A stretch of DNA of 64,000 bases. Source: Ruegeria sp. R14_0. GTDB taxonomy: Bacteria; Pseudomonadota; Alphaproteobacteria; Rhodobacterales; Rhodobacteraceae. Where the stretch lies: NCBI RefSeq assembly GCF_017743975.1, contig NZ_JAGHRC010000001.1, positions 1,116,001-1,180,000 of the forward strand, read 5' to 3'. The position numbers and the translations under genes are program-made. Positions 26,387 to 34,908 of this stretch are shown here, piece by piece. Numbering within the stretch: the first letter of the stretch is position 1; each line of letters begins with the position of its first letter. The notes below the pieces were generated by a model. That model was not told the origin of the DNA. It was given only the letters and a program-made list of their open reading frames with translations, and searched no databases.

Positions 26387-28087
26387 TTACGGGACAAAAG
26401 CCACAACCAGCGGCCCCCAAAGCGTCAGGAATATGTTTGCGACCGCGTAGGTCATCGTGAACGCAGGCGTTGGTGTCGAGTTACCCGCCTTTTCCAACAG
26501 TGTCGCAAAGCCGGGGTTGCCGGACCGCGAACCGGTCACGACGGCGCAGGCCTCAATGGGATTGCGAATACGCAACGCGATGTAATTGATCGGAAACTGG
26601 ACGATCATGGGCATCAACGTCACAACGACGCCAAGCAGCAGCAAGGTGATGCCATATTCCTGAATAGCTTGCAGTGCAGGCTGCCCGGCGTTCAAGCCGA
26701 CCACGCCGACAAAGACCGCCAAACCAAAGCTCTGCAAGAAGTTGGCCGCACCACGGTTGATGCCCCCGATCTTGGGACGGCGCGTACGCAGGTAACCGAT
26801 GATCAAGCCCGTCACCAGACAGCCAAGCCCCGACCCAAGGGCCACCTTGGTTCCTGCAATGACAAAACTGATTTCGCCGACCAGATACCCAACGGCAACA
26901 CCAATCCCCAAGGCAATGAAATTTGTAACCGAGGCCGAAGGCGGTACATATCCGGCAAACTTGGCGGCCCGGCTCAAGTCGTCTTTGTGACCAACAATAC
27001 TGACCTCATCGCCGGCATGAATTTCCGTGTTGTGTAGCACCGGAACATCGTGCCCCATGCGCGTGATCTTTGAGATGTAGACACCGCGGCGCTGATCAGC
27101 CGAGATCGCCTCGCGCAGTTGAATAAGGGTTTTGCCTGCCAGCTTGGGGTTGGTGATCACCACATTGCGCCGTTCCTCGACGATGACCATTTCGGGCGGT
27201 ACTTCCCCAATCTCGCTTCCGGCCGAGCTTTCGAACTTCGCCAGCCCGGAAACCAAGCCAGAGACGACAACCAGATCACCCGCATTGACCGTTGTATCGG
27301 GGGCCGCGTCCACGGCCACACCGTCGCGCAGCAAACGTTCGACCAGTATGTCTTCGTCAAATCCCGCTTCGATCTCTTTGACCGACTGTCCGGCAATCCG
27401 GGCACCGTCCTGAACGCGGTAGGCCCTTGCGTCAAAGCGGTTCATCGGCAGGAATTCACCCTCTTCCAGCGTACGTCCGCCACCGCTGAGCTTTTGGGCC
27501 AGCTTCAGCGCTTCTTCCCGCAGGTTCCATTTCATTATGATTGGGATGACACTGACCGCCAGAATTGGGCCAATTGAGCCAAAGATATAAGTCACCGAAT
27601 AACCGACAGCGATGTTGGTCTTCAGCTTTTCGGCCTCGTCCGCTGCAAGGCCAAGCAGATCGATGGCGTTGCCGGCAGTTCCGATGATGGCCGACTGGGT
27701 TAGCCCGCCGGCCGCAAGTCCGGCCGCCAGCCCCTTGTCCAGCCCCGCCCACCTGGCGACGACAATCACGAAAAACAGCCCCCACAAGGTCATCATGAAG
27801 GCTGCAAGCAGTTTCGTCAGGGCCGTTCGGTTCAGGGCTGCAAAAAACTGTGGCCCCCCGTTGTAACCGACCATGAAAATGAACAGCGAGAAGAATACAT
27901 TCTGAACGTCTGTGCTGAGGTTGATCCCGCCGATCTGCCCCACGAACACGGCCACAAGCAGCGTCCCGGCGATGCCTCCAAGCTCGAATTTACCGACCTT
28001 GAATTTGCCAACCCCATACCCGAGGCCCAAACACAAAAACAACGCCATGATCGGATAGGTCCGCAATTGATCAGCGATAATTTCCAT
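26387..28087 (-). CDS. Second aspartate:alanine antiporter family protein
   Basis: 566-residue paralogue of the preceding exchanger. The same plan is visible: N-terminal helices (FLCLGLGYGVGKFKVGKFELGG in part), two central TrkA-C domains (about 205-380), and C-terminal helices ending LTLWGPLVVAFVP. An AAGGGA site precedes the ATG at 28087. It is convergent with the aspT gene and has no catabolic gene in its own direction. The two proteins clearly differ along their length, so the substrates may differ (for example succinate or another dicarboxylate), or the two subunits may work together. Confidence 0.85.
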   Translation of the reverse strand: MEIIADQLRTYPIMALFLCLGLGYGVGKFKVGKFELGGIAGTLLVAVFVGQIGGINLSTDVQNVFFSLFIFMVGYNGGPQFFAALNRTALTKLLAAFMMTLWGLFFVIVVARWAGLDKGLAAGLAAGGLTQSAIIGTAGNAIDLLGLAADEAEKLKTNIAVGYSVTYIFGSIGPILAVSVIPIIMKWNLREEALKLAQKLSGGGRTLEEGEFLPMNRFDARAYRVQDGARIAGQSVKEIEAGFDEDILVERLLRDGVAVDAAPDTTVNAGDLVVVSGLVSGLAKFESSAGSEIGEVPPEMVIVEERRNVVITNPKLAGKTLIQLREAISADQRRGVYISKITRMGHDVPVLHNTEIHAGDEVSIVGHKDDLSRAAKFAGYVPPSASVTNFIALGIGVAVGYLVGEISFVIAGTKVALGSGLGCLVTGLIIGYLRTRRPKIGGINRGAANFLQSFGLAVFVGVVGLNAGQPALQAIQEYGITLLLLGVVVTLMPMIVQFPINYIALRIRNPIEACAVVTGSRSGNPGFATLLEKAGNSTPTPAFTMTYAVANIFLTLWGPLVVAFVP

Positions 28088-28312
28088 ATTTCAAATCCCT
28101 TGCCTGCGCGCCGTGTAAGTAACACGACCAAAGAGAAAAAATCAGAACCCGACAGGAACAGCCGGGGCATGTCTCAGCATTTCAACAACAAGTAAACAAT
28201 CAGATTTTTGATTTAGTCAATCTTGGACATGCGCAATGATTGAATCCGTGGTGATGTACTCACCCAGATTGGCATCGGGAATACGACAGTACAAACGGCA
28301 ACAAGGGTGGTG

Positions 28313-28402
28313 TGGCGGAGAGACAGGGATTCGAACCCTGGAGACGGTTTCCCGCCTACACACTTTCCAGGCGTGCGCCTTCGACCACTCGGCCACCTCT
28401 CC
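28313..28402 (-). tRNA. tRNA-Ser (anticodon GGA)
   Basis: On the minus strand this 90-nt stretch folds as a class II tRNA. The acceptor stem is GGAGAGG paired with TCTCTCC, followed by discriminator G and an encoded CCA. The anticodon arm has the loop CTGGAAA (anticodon GGA, reading UCC/UCU), a long variable arm follows (GCGGGAAACCGTC), and the T-loop reads GGTTCGAATCC. The long variable arm and GGA identify serine. The rest of the 28088-28492 gap shows no gene that I can support. Confidence 0.96.
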
Positions 28403-28492
28403 GTGAGCGGGATATTTGGACTATCGCCGTGGGATTTGCAAGGCTCGATTAGAGTAAAAATTCACCTCTGATCGAAAGCCCTGCCAGGGCTG

Positions 28493-30925
28493 CTAAACCT
28501 CGTCACCATCGCCGTCGGACAGATCGCCTTCGGTCATCTCGACGGGTTTGGTTGACGGTTGCGCCTCTGACGGTTCTGTCGGGGCGTTGGCCTGTTGCCC
28601 GCTGCCTTGTTGCAGGGTCTCGGGATTGCGCAACCAGACATCGCGCTGAGCAAACGGAATCTCGATTCCTTCTTCGACAAACCGGCGGTTGATCTCATGG
28701 TTCATGTCAGATTTGACCGACAGCACCCAGTTCACATCCCGTAGAATCGCGCGAATTTCAAAATCGAGCGAGTCTGCGCCAAAGCCCTGAAAAACCACGC
28801 TGGGTGCGGGAATCGCCAGAACCATCGGGTGCGTATTCGCAATCTCGCCCAGGATCTTTTCGACCTTCCGCGTGTCAGTCCCGTAGGCGACACCCACCGG
28901 AACGATCACACGGCCGATCGTATTGCCCCGCGTATAGTTCGTGACCACACCGCTGATCAGGTCCGAGTTCGGAACAATCACATCGGTTCGGTCAAACGTC
29001 TCAATCCGAGTGGATCGAACGGAAATGTCGCGCACATAACCCATCATCCCGTTCACATCGATCCAGTCACCTTTCGAAATCGGGCGCTCGACCAGAAGGA
29101 TGATGCCCGACACAAAGTTCGACACGATCGTCTGCAAACCGAAGCCGATCCCGACTGACAGGGCACCAGCGACAATCGCGAGCGAAGACAAGTTGAACCC
29201 GGCGATGGTGATCGCGATCAGGGCGGCCAGGAAAATGCCGACATAGCCGGTGCCTGACACAATCGCGTTCTGCCCACCCGGATCAATGCTGGTTTTAGGC
29301 AGCAGTGAATTGCGCAACCCGCTCTGCAACATGCGCGTCAGGCCGTAGCCAACGGCAAAGATGACCAGGAAGGTGAAGAAGTTGCTGGGGGAGATCGTGA
29401 CCCCACCAATATCGAACCCTTGCAGCAAGCGCGACCAAACTTCGAGCAGGTCGGTTTCGCGCGCGCCCCAATAGAGCGCAAGGACCGGCATGGCCAAAAT
29501 GGCCATTGCAAACCCGATCAGCACTGCAAATAGCGAGTCTTTTGCTTTGTCGCCTTGCCCACTGATCCATCCGTAAACAGACGTCAGGAACCGCTGAACG
29601 ATAACCAGTGCTGCAATCAGAACCAGCGAACGTACTGCGGGGAAAACAATGGCTTCTGCGGCGTTGGTGTACCCAAGAACGGCCAGAATCGGACTGGCAA
29701 TCCCCAGCAGGAACAGCGCCCGCCGAATGAACTCGACCAACTGGCTGAACCCGGCGGCGCGCGCCGTAGCCGAAGGCTCGTCATCATCGACCGGCACGTC
29801 GACAGTTCGGACCCGGCGGACACGCAACAACACCAACGCCGTGGCGATGATGACCGGAAAGGCGACAACGGCGCGTGTTGCGTCCGAGATATTCTCGATC
29901 TGCTCGAACAGGTTCACCAATTCATGCAGGATCAAAAATGCCGCCAGCATGTCCAGGTAGACGCGCAGTTCGGTTACTTTTTGACGTGATAGCTTTTGGA
30001 AACCCTGCGCCTCTTGCAGCACATAAACCTGCCGACCGATCCAGTCATAGTACAGAATGATCGCGGCCCAATACGGCACGTTCTCTATCAGCAAAGTGCC
30101 ACGCAGCCCCAACACACCGGTCAGCACAACGGCCTGAACCAACAGCCAAACTCCGGCCCAGGGAAGGATTATCCGCAGCAGCGAAGTCAGGAACGCCCAG
30201 ACGCCGCTGCCCTGCCCTCCGAAAGAACGTAGGCGCTCACCAGCAGCCTCGGACCAGCGTTTACCATAAAACAGCAGAATCCCGGCAACGACCACCAAGG
30301 CCAGAATACCCAAACCTCGGGTACGCAGTCGTTCGTGAACGATGTCGGTGTTCAAGTTGCGCCGGGCTTCATTGAACAACGCTTGCGCTGCTTCATTCAC
30401 ATCGACCCAGGCCGGTCCCCAATGGGCAGGATTCAAAGGGGACGGGCCACGCTCTAACAGCTCTTTGGTCTGACGATCGCGCAGCAGCTTATCTATTTCA
30501 GAGATCAAACCATTGGCACGGCTGAATGCCTCTTCCGAGATGATCTGGGGAACGCGCAAACTGTTGAGCTGTTCGTTCAAGTGCTTTCGAAGGGTCGCGA
30601 TGTCTTCGGGTTCGGACGCGTCCCCTTCGGGTGCTGGACCCAGCGCCTTGATCTGGTTTTCAAGCGTCTGAATGCGCTCGGTGTTTGCTCCGCGCGCCCG
30701 GTTGAAATCATCCCGATAGTCGTTGATCTCTGCCCGCAGGTTTTCGAGCGAGGCGTTTGAGGCCCGATTGGCCTCAATAACCGTTTCGGCCCGGTCCGCC
30801 GTTTTGACCCACCCCTGATAATACTCGCTTTGGCGATCGTTCAACTGCGCCGCAGCAGGGCCGCCCAGCAGCGCGAAGCAAACCGCGAAAAGGGTCAGGA
30901 ACAGGCGGACCTGCCGCAGCATCAT
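28493..30925 (-). CDS. Mechanosensitive ion channel family protein (DUF3772 + MscS)
   Basis: 810-residue membrane protein. A signal peptide (MMLRQVRLFLTLFAVCFALL, cleavage near AAA-QL) is followed by a periplasmic helical DUF3772 domain (about 25-200), multiple transmembrane segments (about 210-560) and an MscS pore and beta domain (GALSVGIGFGLQTIVSNFVSG and GDWIDVNGMMGYV). The tail is acidic and Gln/Pro-rich and ends in GDGDEV. It releases solutes on osmotic down-shock. The ATG at 30925 overlaps the cysK stop (ATGA), with a GAGGA site, so it is translated with cysK and the trg genes. Confidence 0.9.
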   Translation of the reverse strand: MMLRQVRLFLTLFAVCFALLGGPAAAQLNDRQSEYYQGWVKTADRAETVIEANRASNASLENLRAEINDYRDDFNRARGANTERIQTLENQIKALGPAPEGDASEPEDIATLRKHLNEQLNSLRVPQIISEEAFSRANGLISEIDKLLRDRQTKELLERGPSPLNPAHWGPAWVDVNEAAQALFNEARRNLNTDIVHERLRTRGLGILALVVVAGILLFYGKRWSEAAGERLRSFGGQGSGVWAFLTSLLRIILPWAGVWLLVQAVVLTGVLGLRGTLLIENVPYWAAIILYYDWIGRQVYVLQEAQGFQKLSRQKVTELRVYLDMLAAFLILHELVNLFEQIENISDATRAVVAFPVIIATALVLLRVRRVRTVDVPVDDDEPSATARAAGFSQLVEFIRRALFLLGIASPILAVLGYTNAAEAIVFPAVRSLVLIAALVIVQRFLTSVYGWISGQGDKAKDSLFAVLIGFAMAILAMPVLALYWGARETDLLEVWSRLLQGFDIGGVTISPSNFFTFLVIFAVGYGLTRMLQSGLRNSLLPKTSIDPGGQNAIVSGTGYVGIFLAALIAITIAGFNLSSLAIVAGALSVGIGFGLQTIVSNFVSGIILLVERPISKGDWIDVNGMMGYVRDISVRSTRIETFDRTDVIVPNSDLISGVVTNYTRGNTIGRVIVPVGVAYGTDTRKVEKILGEIANTHPMVLAIPAPSVVFQGFGADSLDFEIRAILRDVNWVLSVKSDMNHEINRRFVEEGIEIPFAQRDVWLRNPETLQQGSGQQANAPTEPSEAQPSTKPVEMTEGDLSDGDGDEV

Positions 30926-31956
30926 ACGTCCTCGAACACGCCGGGGATGCTGCGCGGTGCTTCGGTCATCCAATCCGGTACCGGCAGTTCCTTTTCACGC
31001 AGAAACTCGGGGTTGAACAGCTTGGATTGATAGCGGGTGCCATAGTCACAAAGGATGGTGACGATGGTGTGGCCCGGGCCAAGATCCTTGGCCAGACGCA
31101 CCGCGCCTGCCATGTTGATCGCGGTCGAACCGCCCATGACCAAACCTTCTTCGCGCAGCAGGTCAAAGATATAGGGCAGCGCCTCGTTGTCCGACATTTG
31201 ATATGCAAAATCCGGTTTGAACCCTTCAAGGTTCTTGGTAATGCGCACTTGACCGATGCCTTCCGCGATCGAGCCACCCTCCATCGCGATCTCGCCGGTG
31301 GTGTAGTACGAATACAGCCCCGCCCCCATCGGATCGACCAGACCGATTTTGACGCCCTTGGGCTGCAGCGCTTCAGCGACACCAGCCAACGTACCGCCCG
31401 AGCCTACGGCACAGACAAACCCGTCAACCTTGCTGTCGGTCTGTTCCCAGATCTCGGGACCGGTGGTTTCCACATGCGCCTGACGGTTGGCCACATTGTC
31501 GAACTGGTTGGCCCAGATCGCGCCATTCGGTTCGGTCTGCGCCAGCTCTTCCGCCAGGCGGCGCGAGTAGTGCACGAAATTGTTCGGGTTGCGATACGGC
31601 GCGGCCGGAACCTGGACGAGCTGGGCACCGGCAAGGCGCAGCATATCCTTCTTTTCTTCAGATTGGGTTTCCGGAATGACGATGACGGTTTTGAACCCCA
31701 TCGAAGCGCCCACAAGAGCAAGACCAATACCTGTGTTACCTGCCGTACCTTCGACAATGGTGCCACCCGGTTTCAGGTCGCCGCGCGCGATGGCATCCTT
31801 GATAATGTACAGCGCTGCGCGATCCTTGACCGACTGGCCCGGATTCATGAACTCGGCCTTGCCGAGAATCTCGCACCCGGTCTCTTCGCTGATGCGACGC
31901 AGGCGGATCAGCGGGGTTTTTCCGACTGCGTCGGCAAGGTCTCGTGCAATGCGCAT
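30922..31956 (-). CDS. cysK: Cysteine synthase A (O-acetylserine sulfhydrylase)
   Basis: 344-residue fold-type II PLP enzyme that makes L-cysteine from O-acetylserine and sulfide. Evidence: PLP lysine K44 in GQSVKDRAALY, the substrate loop EGTAGNTGIGLA, the phosphate-binding GSGGTLAG, and CDYGTRYQSKLFNPE near the end. The protein is about 20-30 residues longer than E. coli CysK, as in other Rhodobacteraceae copies. It lies 69 bp downstream of the TrgB-like gene. In Rhodobacter sphaeroides the trgAB-cysK region confers high-level tellurite resistance, so this copy probably supplies cysteine for thiol-based defence as well as biosynthesis. Confidence 0.92.
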   Translation of the reverse strand: MRIARDLADAVGKTPLIRLRRISEETGCEILGKAEFMNPGQSVKDRAALYIIKDAIARGDLKPGGTIVEGTAGNTGIGLALVGASMGFKTVIVIPETQSEEKKDMLRLAGAQLVQVPAAPYRNPNNFVHYSRRLAEELAQTEPNGAIWANQFDNVANRQAHVETTGPEIWEQTDSKVDGFVCAVGSGGTLAGVAEALQPKGVKIGLVDPMGAGLYSYYTTGEIAMEGGSIAEGIGQVRITKNLEGFKPDFAYQMSDNEALPYIFDLLREEGLVMGGSTAINMAGAVRLAKDLGPGHTIVTILCDYGTRYQSKLFNPEFLREKELPVPDWMTEAPRSIPGVFEDV

Positions 31957-32025
31957 GGCGCCCTCATTTCTTTTCGGATCAACGCAGATTTACCCGCGGC
32001 GGGCGACGACCACAAGCGGCGAAAG

Positions 32026-33141
32026 TCATCCACGCAAACGGTCACGATGACGTGCAAGCCAATGGGCCAGCGCCAAAAGCGGTAAATCCTTGAACCCGTG
32101 ACTGTCCACATGGTCCATGAAGTGTTCAAACGACAAGATTTGCGTTCTGATATCCTCGCCCTCTGTTCCCAGCCCGCCATCGTCGATGGTTTTCGTCAGA
32201 TCGGCCAGCCCGACATACAGATGCAAGTATTCCGTCGATGAACCGCTGGAAGAATACGCCCCACCCGCATAATGCAGACTGTTCAGCGTGATCTGGGCCT
32301 CTTCTTCTGCCTCACGCCGGGCTGCTTGTTCGGGTTTTTCGCCGGGGTCGATCATTCCGGCGACCGGTTCCCACATCCAGGGTTCGGGGTCATCGATCAG
32401 ATAGACCGGCGTTCTGAATTGTTCGACCAACAACACGGTATCGCGTACCGGATCATACGGCAGCACGATCACAGCGCTGCCCTGCATCAGGCCGCTGCGG
32501 TTCAGAACCGGCCCCATCGAACCGTCGTATTGACGGTATTGCACCGCGACTTCATCCATTGCGAAGTAGTTGATATATGGCTGCTTTCGGTCATGCACGA
32601 TGACATCGGTCTCGGTTTGTCTGGTGTCACCAGTCACGCGTTGGCGCGCTGCCAGTCTGGCCCAAGCCCGTGTACGGATCGCTGGGAAACTGCGCGCGAT
32701 CTGCGCTGCATCAACACGACCAAAATGGGCCATGACCTCTTGCGCGGCCAGAACTGTCATCTCTCCCCATTCCTGGACCCAGGCCTGCAGTGACCACGGC
32801 TGTCCAGGTGACCAAAGCCCCGGCTCTGGGTAAAACACCCGTGCTTCAACGCTCGTCCCGTCATCCGGATGGACCGTCTGAGGGCTTAGGTCATAGTCGA
32901 AGCCACCCTCGTAAAATACCAGCCGCTTGCGGTCTTCCCCGGTCAAACCCCGCACCAACAAACCGTGGGCGACGCTACCGTCTTGCTGCAAGATCATCGG
33001 GAATGGCTGATCCTGCACCGCGTATACGGCGTGATCTTTCAGCGAAGCCTGAGAAAATTCCAGCTGTGAGGCTGGTCGCCCCAAAACTAGCTCCAGCAAT
33101 GGCAAATGCCGGAGCGTTCCGTAAAAGAACAGATCGGACAC
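32026..33141 (-). CDS. trgB: TrgB-like protein: gamma-glutamylcyclotransferase-like domain fused to Nudix hydrolase
   Basis: 371-residue two-domain protein. Residues about 1-110 form an AIG2/gamma-glutamylcyclotransferase-like fold (FYGTLRHLPLLELVLG, DLSPQTV). Residues about 185-365 form an ADP-ribose pyrophosphatase-type Nudix domain with the box GMIDPGEKPEQAARREAEEE; the glycine that normally ends the box is Gln here. It likely cleaves ADP-ribose or a related nucleotide. I start at GTG 33141 (SDLFFYGTL), because the reading frame upstream crosses the end of trgA. Gene order trgA-trgB-cysK reproduces the tellurite-resistance locus of Rhodobacter sphaeroides. Biochemical function in that process is unproven. 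Confidence 0.85.
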   Translation of the reverse strand: MSDLFFYGTLRHLPLLELVLGRPASQLEFSQASLKDHAVYAVQDQPFPMILQQDGSVAHGLLVRGLTGEDRKRLVFYEGGFDYDLSPQTVHPDDGTSVEARVFYPEPGLWSPGQPWSLQAWVQEWGEMTVLAAQEVMAHFGRVDAAQIARSFPAIRTRAWARLAARQRVTGDTRQTETDVIVHDRKQPYINYFAMDEVAVQYRQYDGSMGPVLNRSGLMQGSAVIVLPYDPVRDTVLLVEQFRTPVYLIDDPEPWMWEPVAGMIDPGEKPEQAARREAEEEAQITLNSLHYAGGAYSSSGSSTEYLHLYVGLADLTKTIDDGGLGTEGEDIRTQILSFEHFMDHVDSHGFKDLPLLALAHWLARHRDRLRG

Positions 33142-33172
33142 TGTTGTTTTCTTTCGTAAATCTGCGCCCGGC

Positions 33173-33613
33173 TCAGCGCCAGCGGCGCTGTGCTTCTTCG
33201 GTGGCCAAACCGGCCACCAACGCCCCGATGGCCAAAGTCCACAATATCTCGGGAACAATCAGTTGGCGGCCGTACTCGACGCCGATCTCAAAGATCGCGA
33301 TCAACGCTTCGAACGGGCCATCAAACCTATGCCGCATGGCCAGACGGAACATCTCGTAAACGCCCTGAACAAACAGGCCCCAGAATACAAGTGCTGCGAT
33401 ACCGGTTAACCCATTGTTGATCCCGGCCGTCCAACCGCGCCCTGCGCGCTTGCCCATGATCCACCAACCACAAACCACGCCTATGAACATGTTGACCTGG
33501 GTAAAAATGCCGTAGTCTTTGCCTTCGTCGCCATTTGCTATGATCATACCGGAAACCAGAAATGCAACGACCAAAAGACAGAGTGCAGCAGTAAGACGCG
33601 CGGCAGTAGGCAT
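33173..33613 (-). CDS. trgA: TrgA-family membrane protein (tellurite resistance)
   Basis: 146-residue membrane protein with four hydrophobic helices (about 7-27, 37-55, 68-92 and 112-138) and the family start MPTAARLTAALCLLVVAFLVSG (read in part). It matches the TrgA family of Rhodobacteraceae, identified genetically by increased tellurite resistance. The molecular function is unknown. It sits at the head of the trgA-trgB-cysK-mscS string on the minus strand, with a 31-bp gap to trgB. Confidence 0.85.
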   Translation of the reverse strand: MPTAARLTAALCLLVVAFLVSGMIIANGDEGKDYGIFTQVNMFIGVVCGWWIMGKRAGRGWTAGINNGLTGIAALVFWGLFVQGVYEMFRLAMRHRFDGPFEALIAIFEIGVEYGRQLIVPEILWTLAIGALVAGLATEEAQRRWR

Positions 33614-33630
33614 TACTTAAGGTCCATTCC

Positions 33631-34839
33631 TCAACTCGGTTTCGCTATAGTGATCTGTGTCACATCGCAATTACCGGTGTCAAAGGCCGCACCGCACGCG
33701 GTCAAATAATAATTCCACATGCGGCGGAAACGCTCATCAAAGCCCATTTCCGAGATTTCGTCCCACTTGTCATTAAACGTGTCGTACCAGCGGCGTAGCG
33801 TCAGATCATAACTTTTGCCAAATTCCTTCGACTTGACCACGTTCAAACCAGCGTTGGTTATTTGTTCCTTCAGCACAGTCGGGGCCGGGAGCATACCGCC
33901 CGGAAAGATGTATTTTTGAATAAAATCAACACCGTTACGGTAAACATCCCACCTATGATCGGCGACCGTGATGATCTGTAACGTGGCTTGCGCGCCCGGC
34001 TTCAGGCGGTCCCGGACAGTTTCAAAATAGACCGGCCAATATCTCTGGCCGACCGCTTCGAACATCTCAATCGAAGCGATGCCATCATATTGGCCGCGCT
34101 CATCGCGGTAATCCTGCAGCTTGAGCTCAACCATGTCAGAAAGCCCAGCATTTTCCATACGTTGCTGCGCAAACTTCAACTGCTCTTGGCTGATTGTCAG
34201 ACCTGTGACCCGCAGGCCACGCTCTTTCGCTGCGTATTCGGCGAACCCGCCCCAGCCGCAGCCAATTTCAAGGATATGATCGCCGGGCTTGGCACCCATT
34301 TCATCGACAAGGCTTGCGTATTTTGCGGTTTGCGCCTTTTCCAAGCTTTCCTGCCCTGTTTCGAACAAAGCGCTGGAATAGGTCATCGTGTCATCCAGCC
34401 AAAGGCCGTAGAATTCATTGCCCAAGTCGTAATGATACGAAATGTTCTTTTTAGCCTGCGCCCGGTTGTTCCGGTGTAGCCAGAACCGCAGGCGTTCATA
34501 CATTTGGACCAGCGCTTTGCCTGTAAAGCCGTCATAGACAGTTTCATTACCCAAATGCACAAGATCCATGAAGGATCGCAGATCCGGCGTGCTCCAATCG
34601 CCTTCCAGATACCCGTCCGAAAACCCCAATTCGCCCTCGCGGATCAGGCGGGCGAAGATGTCCGGGTTGTGGATGTCGACACGTGCCACTGGCCCGGCCT
34701 TCGCACCTTCGGTTCGGAAAATACGTCCGTCCGGCAAGGCAATGTCCAGCCGCCCGGATTGCATCCGGTTCAGCATCTTAAAGACCTGAGCAAAGTATCT
34801 GGGCAGGTCCTTCTGCCCGTCTGTGGTCGTCAAAATCAT
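33631..34839 (-). CDS. Cyclopropane-fatty-acyl-phospholipid synthase family SAM methyltransferase
   Basis: 402-residue class I methyltransferase of the CFA synthase family. It has an N-terminal lipid-binding region (to about 110) and a SAM-binding domain with LEIGCGWGGFAEYAA, plus HYDLGNEFYGLWLDDTMTYSSA (seen in parts) and FIQKYIFPGG, which are diagnostic for the family. It would add a methylene to unsaturated acyl chains of membrane phospholipids; furan fatty acid or other methylation is possible. The ATG at 34839 has a GGGGAG site. It follows the photolyase gene by 69 bp on the same strand, and both are typical RpoE/ChrR targets for singlet oxygen stress. Confidence 0.88.
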   Translation of the reverse strand: MILTTTDGQKDLPRYFAQVFKMLNRMQSGRLDIALPDGRIFRTEGAKAGPVARVDIHNPDIFARLIREGELGFSDGYLEGDWSTPDLRSFMDLVHLGNETVYDGFTGKALVQMYERLRFWLHRNNRAQAKKNISYHYDLGNEFYGLWLDDTMTYSSALFETGQESLEKAQTAKYASLVDEMGAKPGDHILEIGCGWGGFAEYAAKERGLRVTGLTISQEQLKFAQQRMENAGLSDMVELKLQDYRDERGQYDGIASIEMFEAVGQRYWPVYFETVRDRLKPGAQATLQIITVADHRWDVYRNGVDFIQKYIFPGGMLPAPTVLKEQITNAGLNVVKSKEFGKSYDLTLRRWYDTFNDKWDEISEMGFDERFRRMWNYYLTACGAAFDTGNCDVTQITIAKPS

Positions 34840-34908
34840 CCGCTCTCCCCTGTGCGGCCTTTCCGACAGGCTAGGCCGAGTTTGTGTTTCTGGCAAGTTT
34901 TCAATTCC

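Noticed and set aside
28313..28402. tRNA-Ser as an integration site with an adjacent island
   Set aside because: I found no integrase gene and no repeat of the tRNA 3' end in the flanking sequence.
31027..32085. 352-codon plus-strand frame
   Set aside because: Antisense to cysK.
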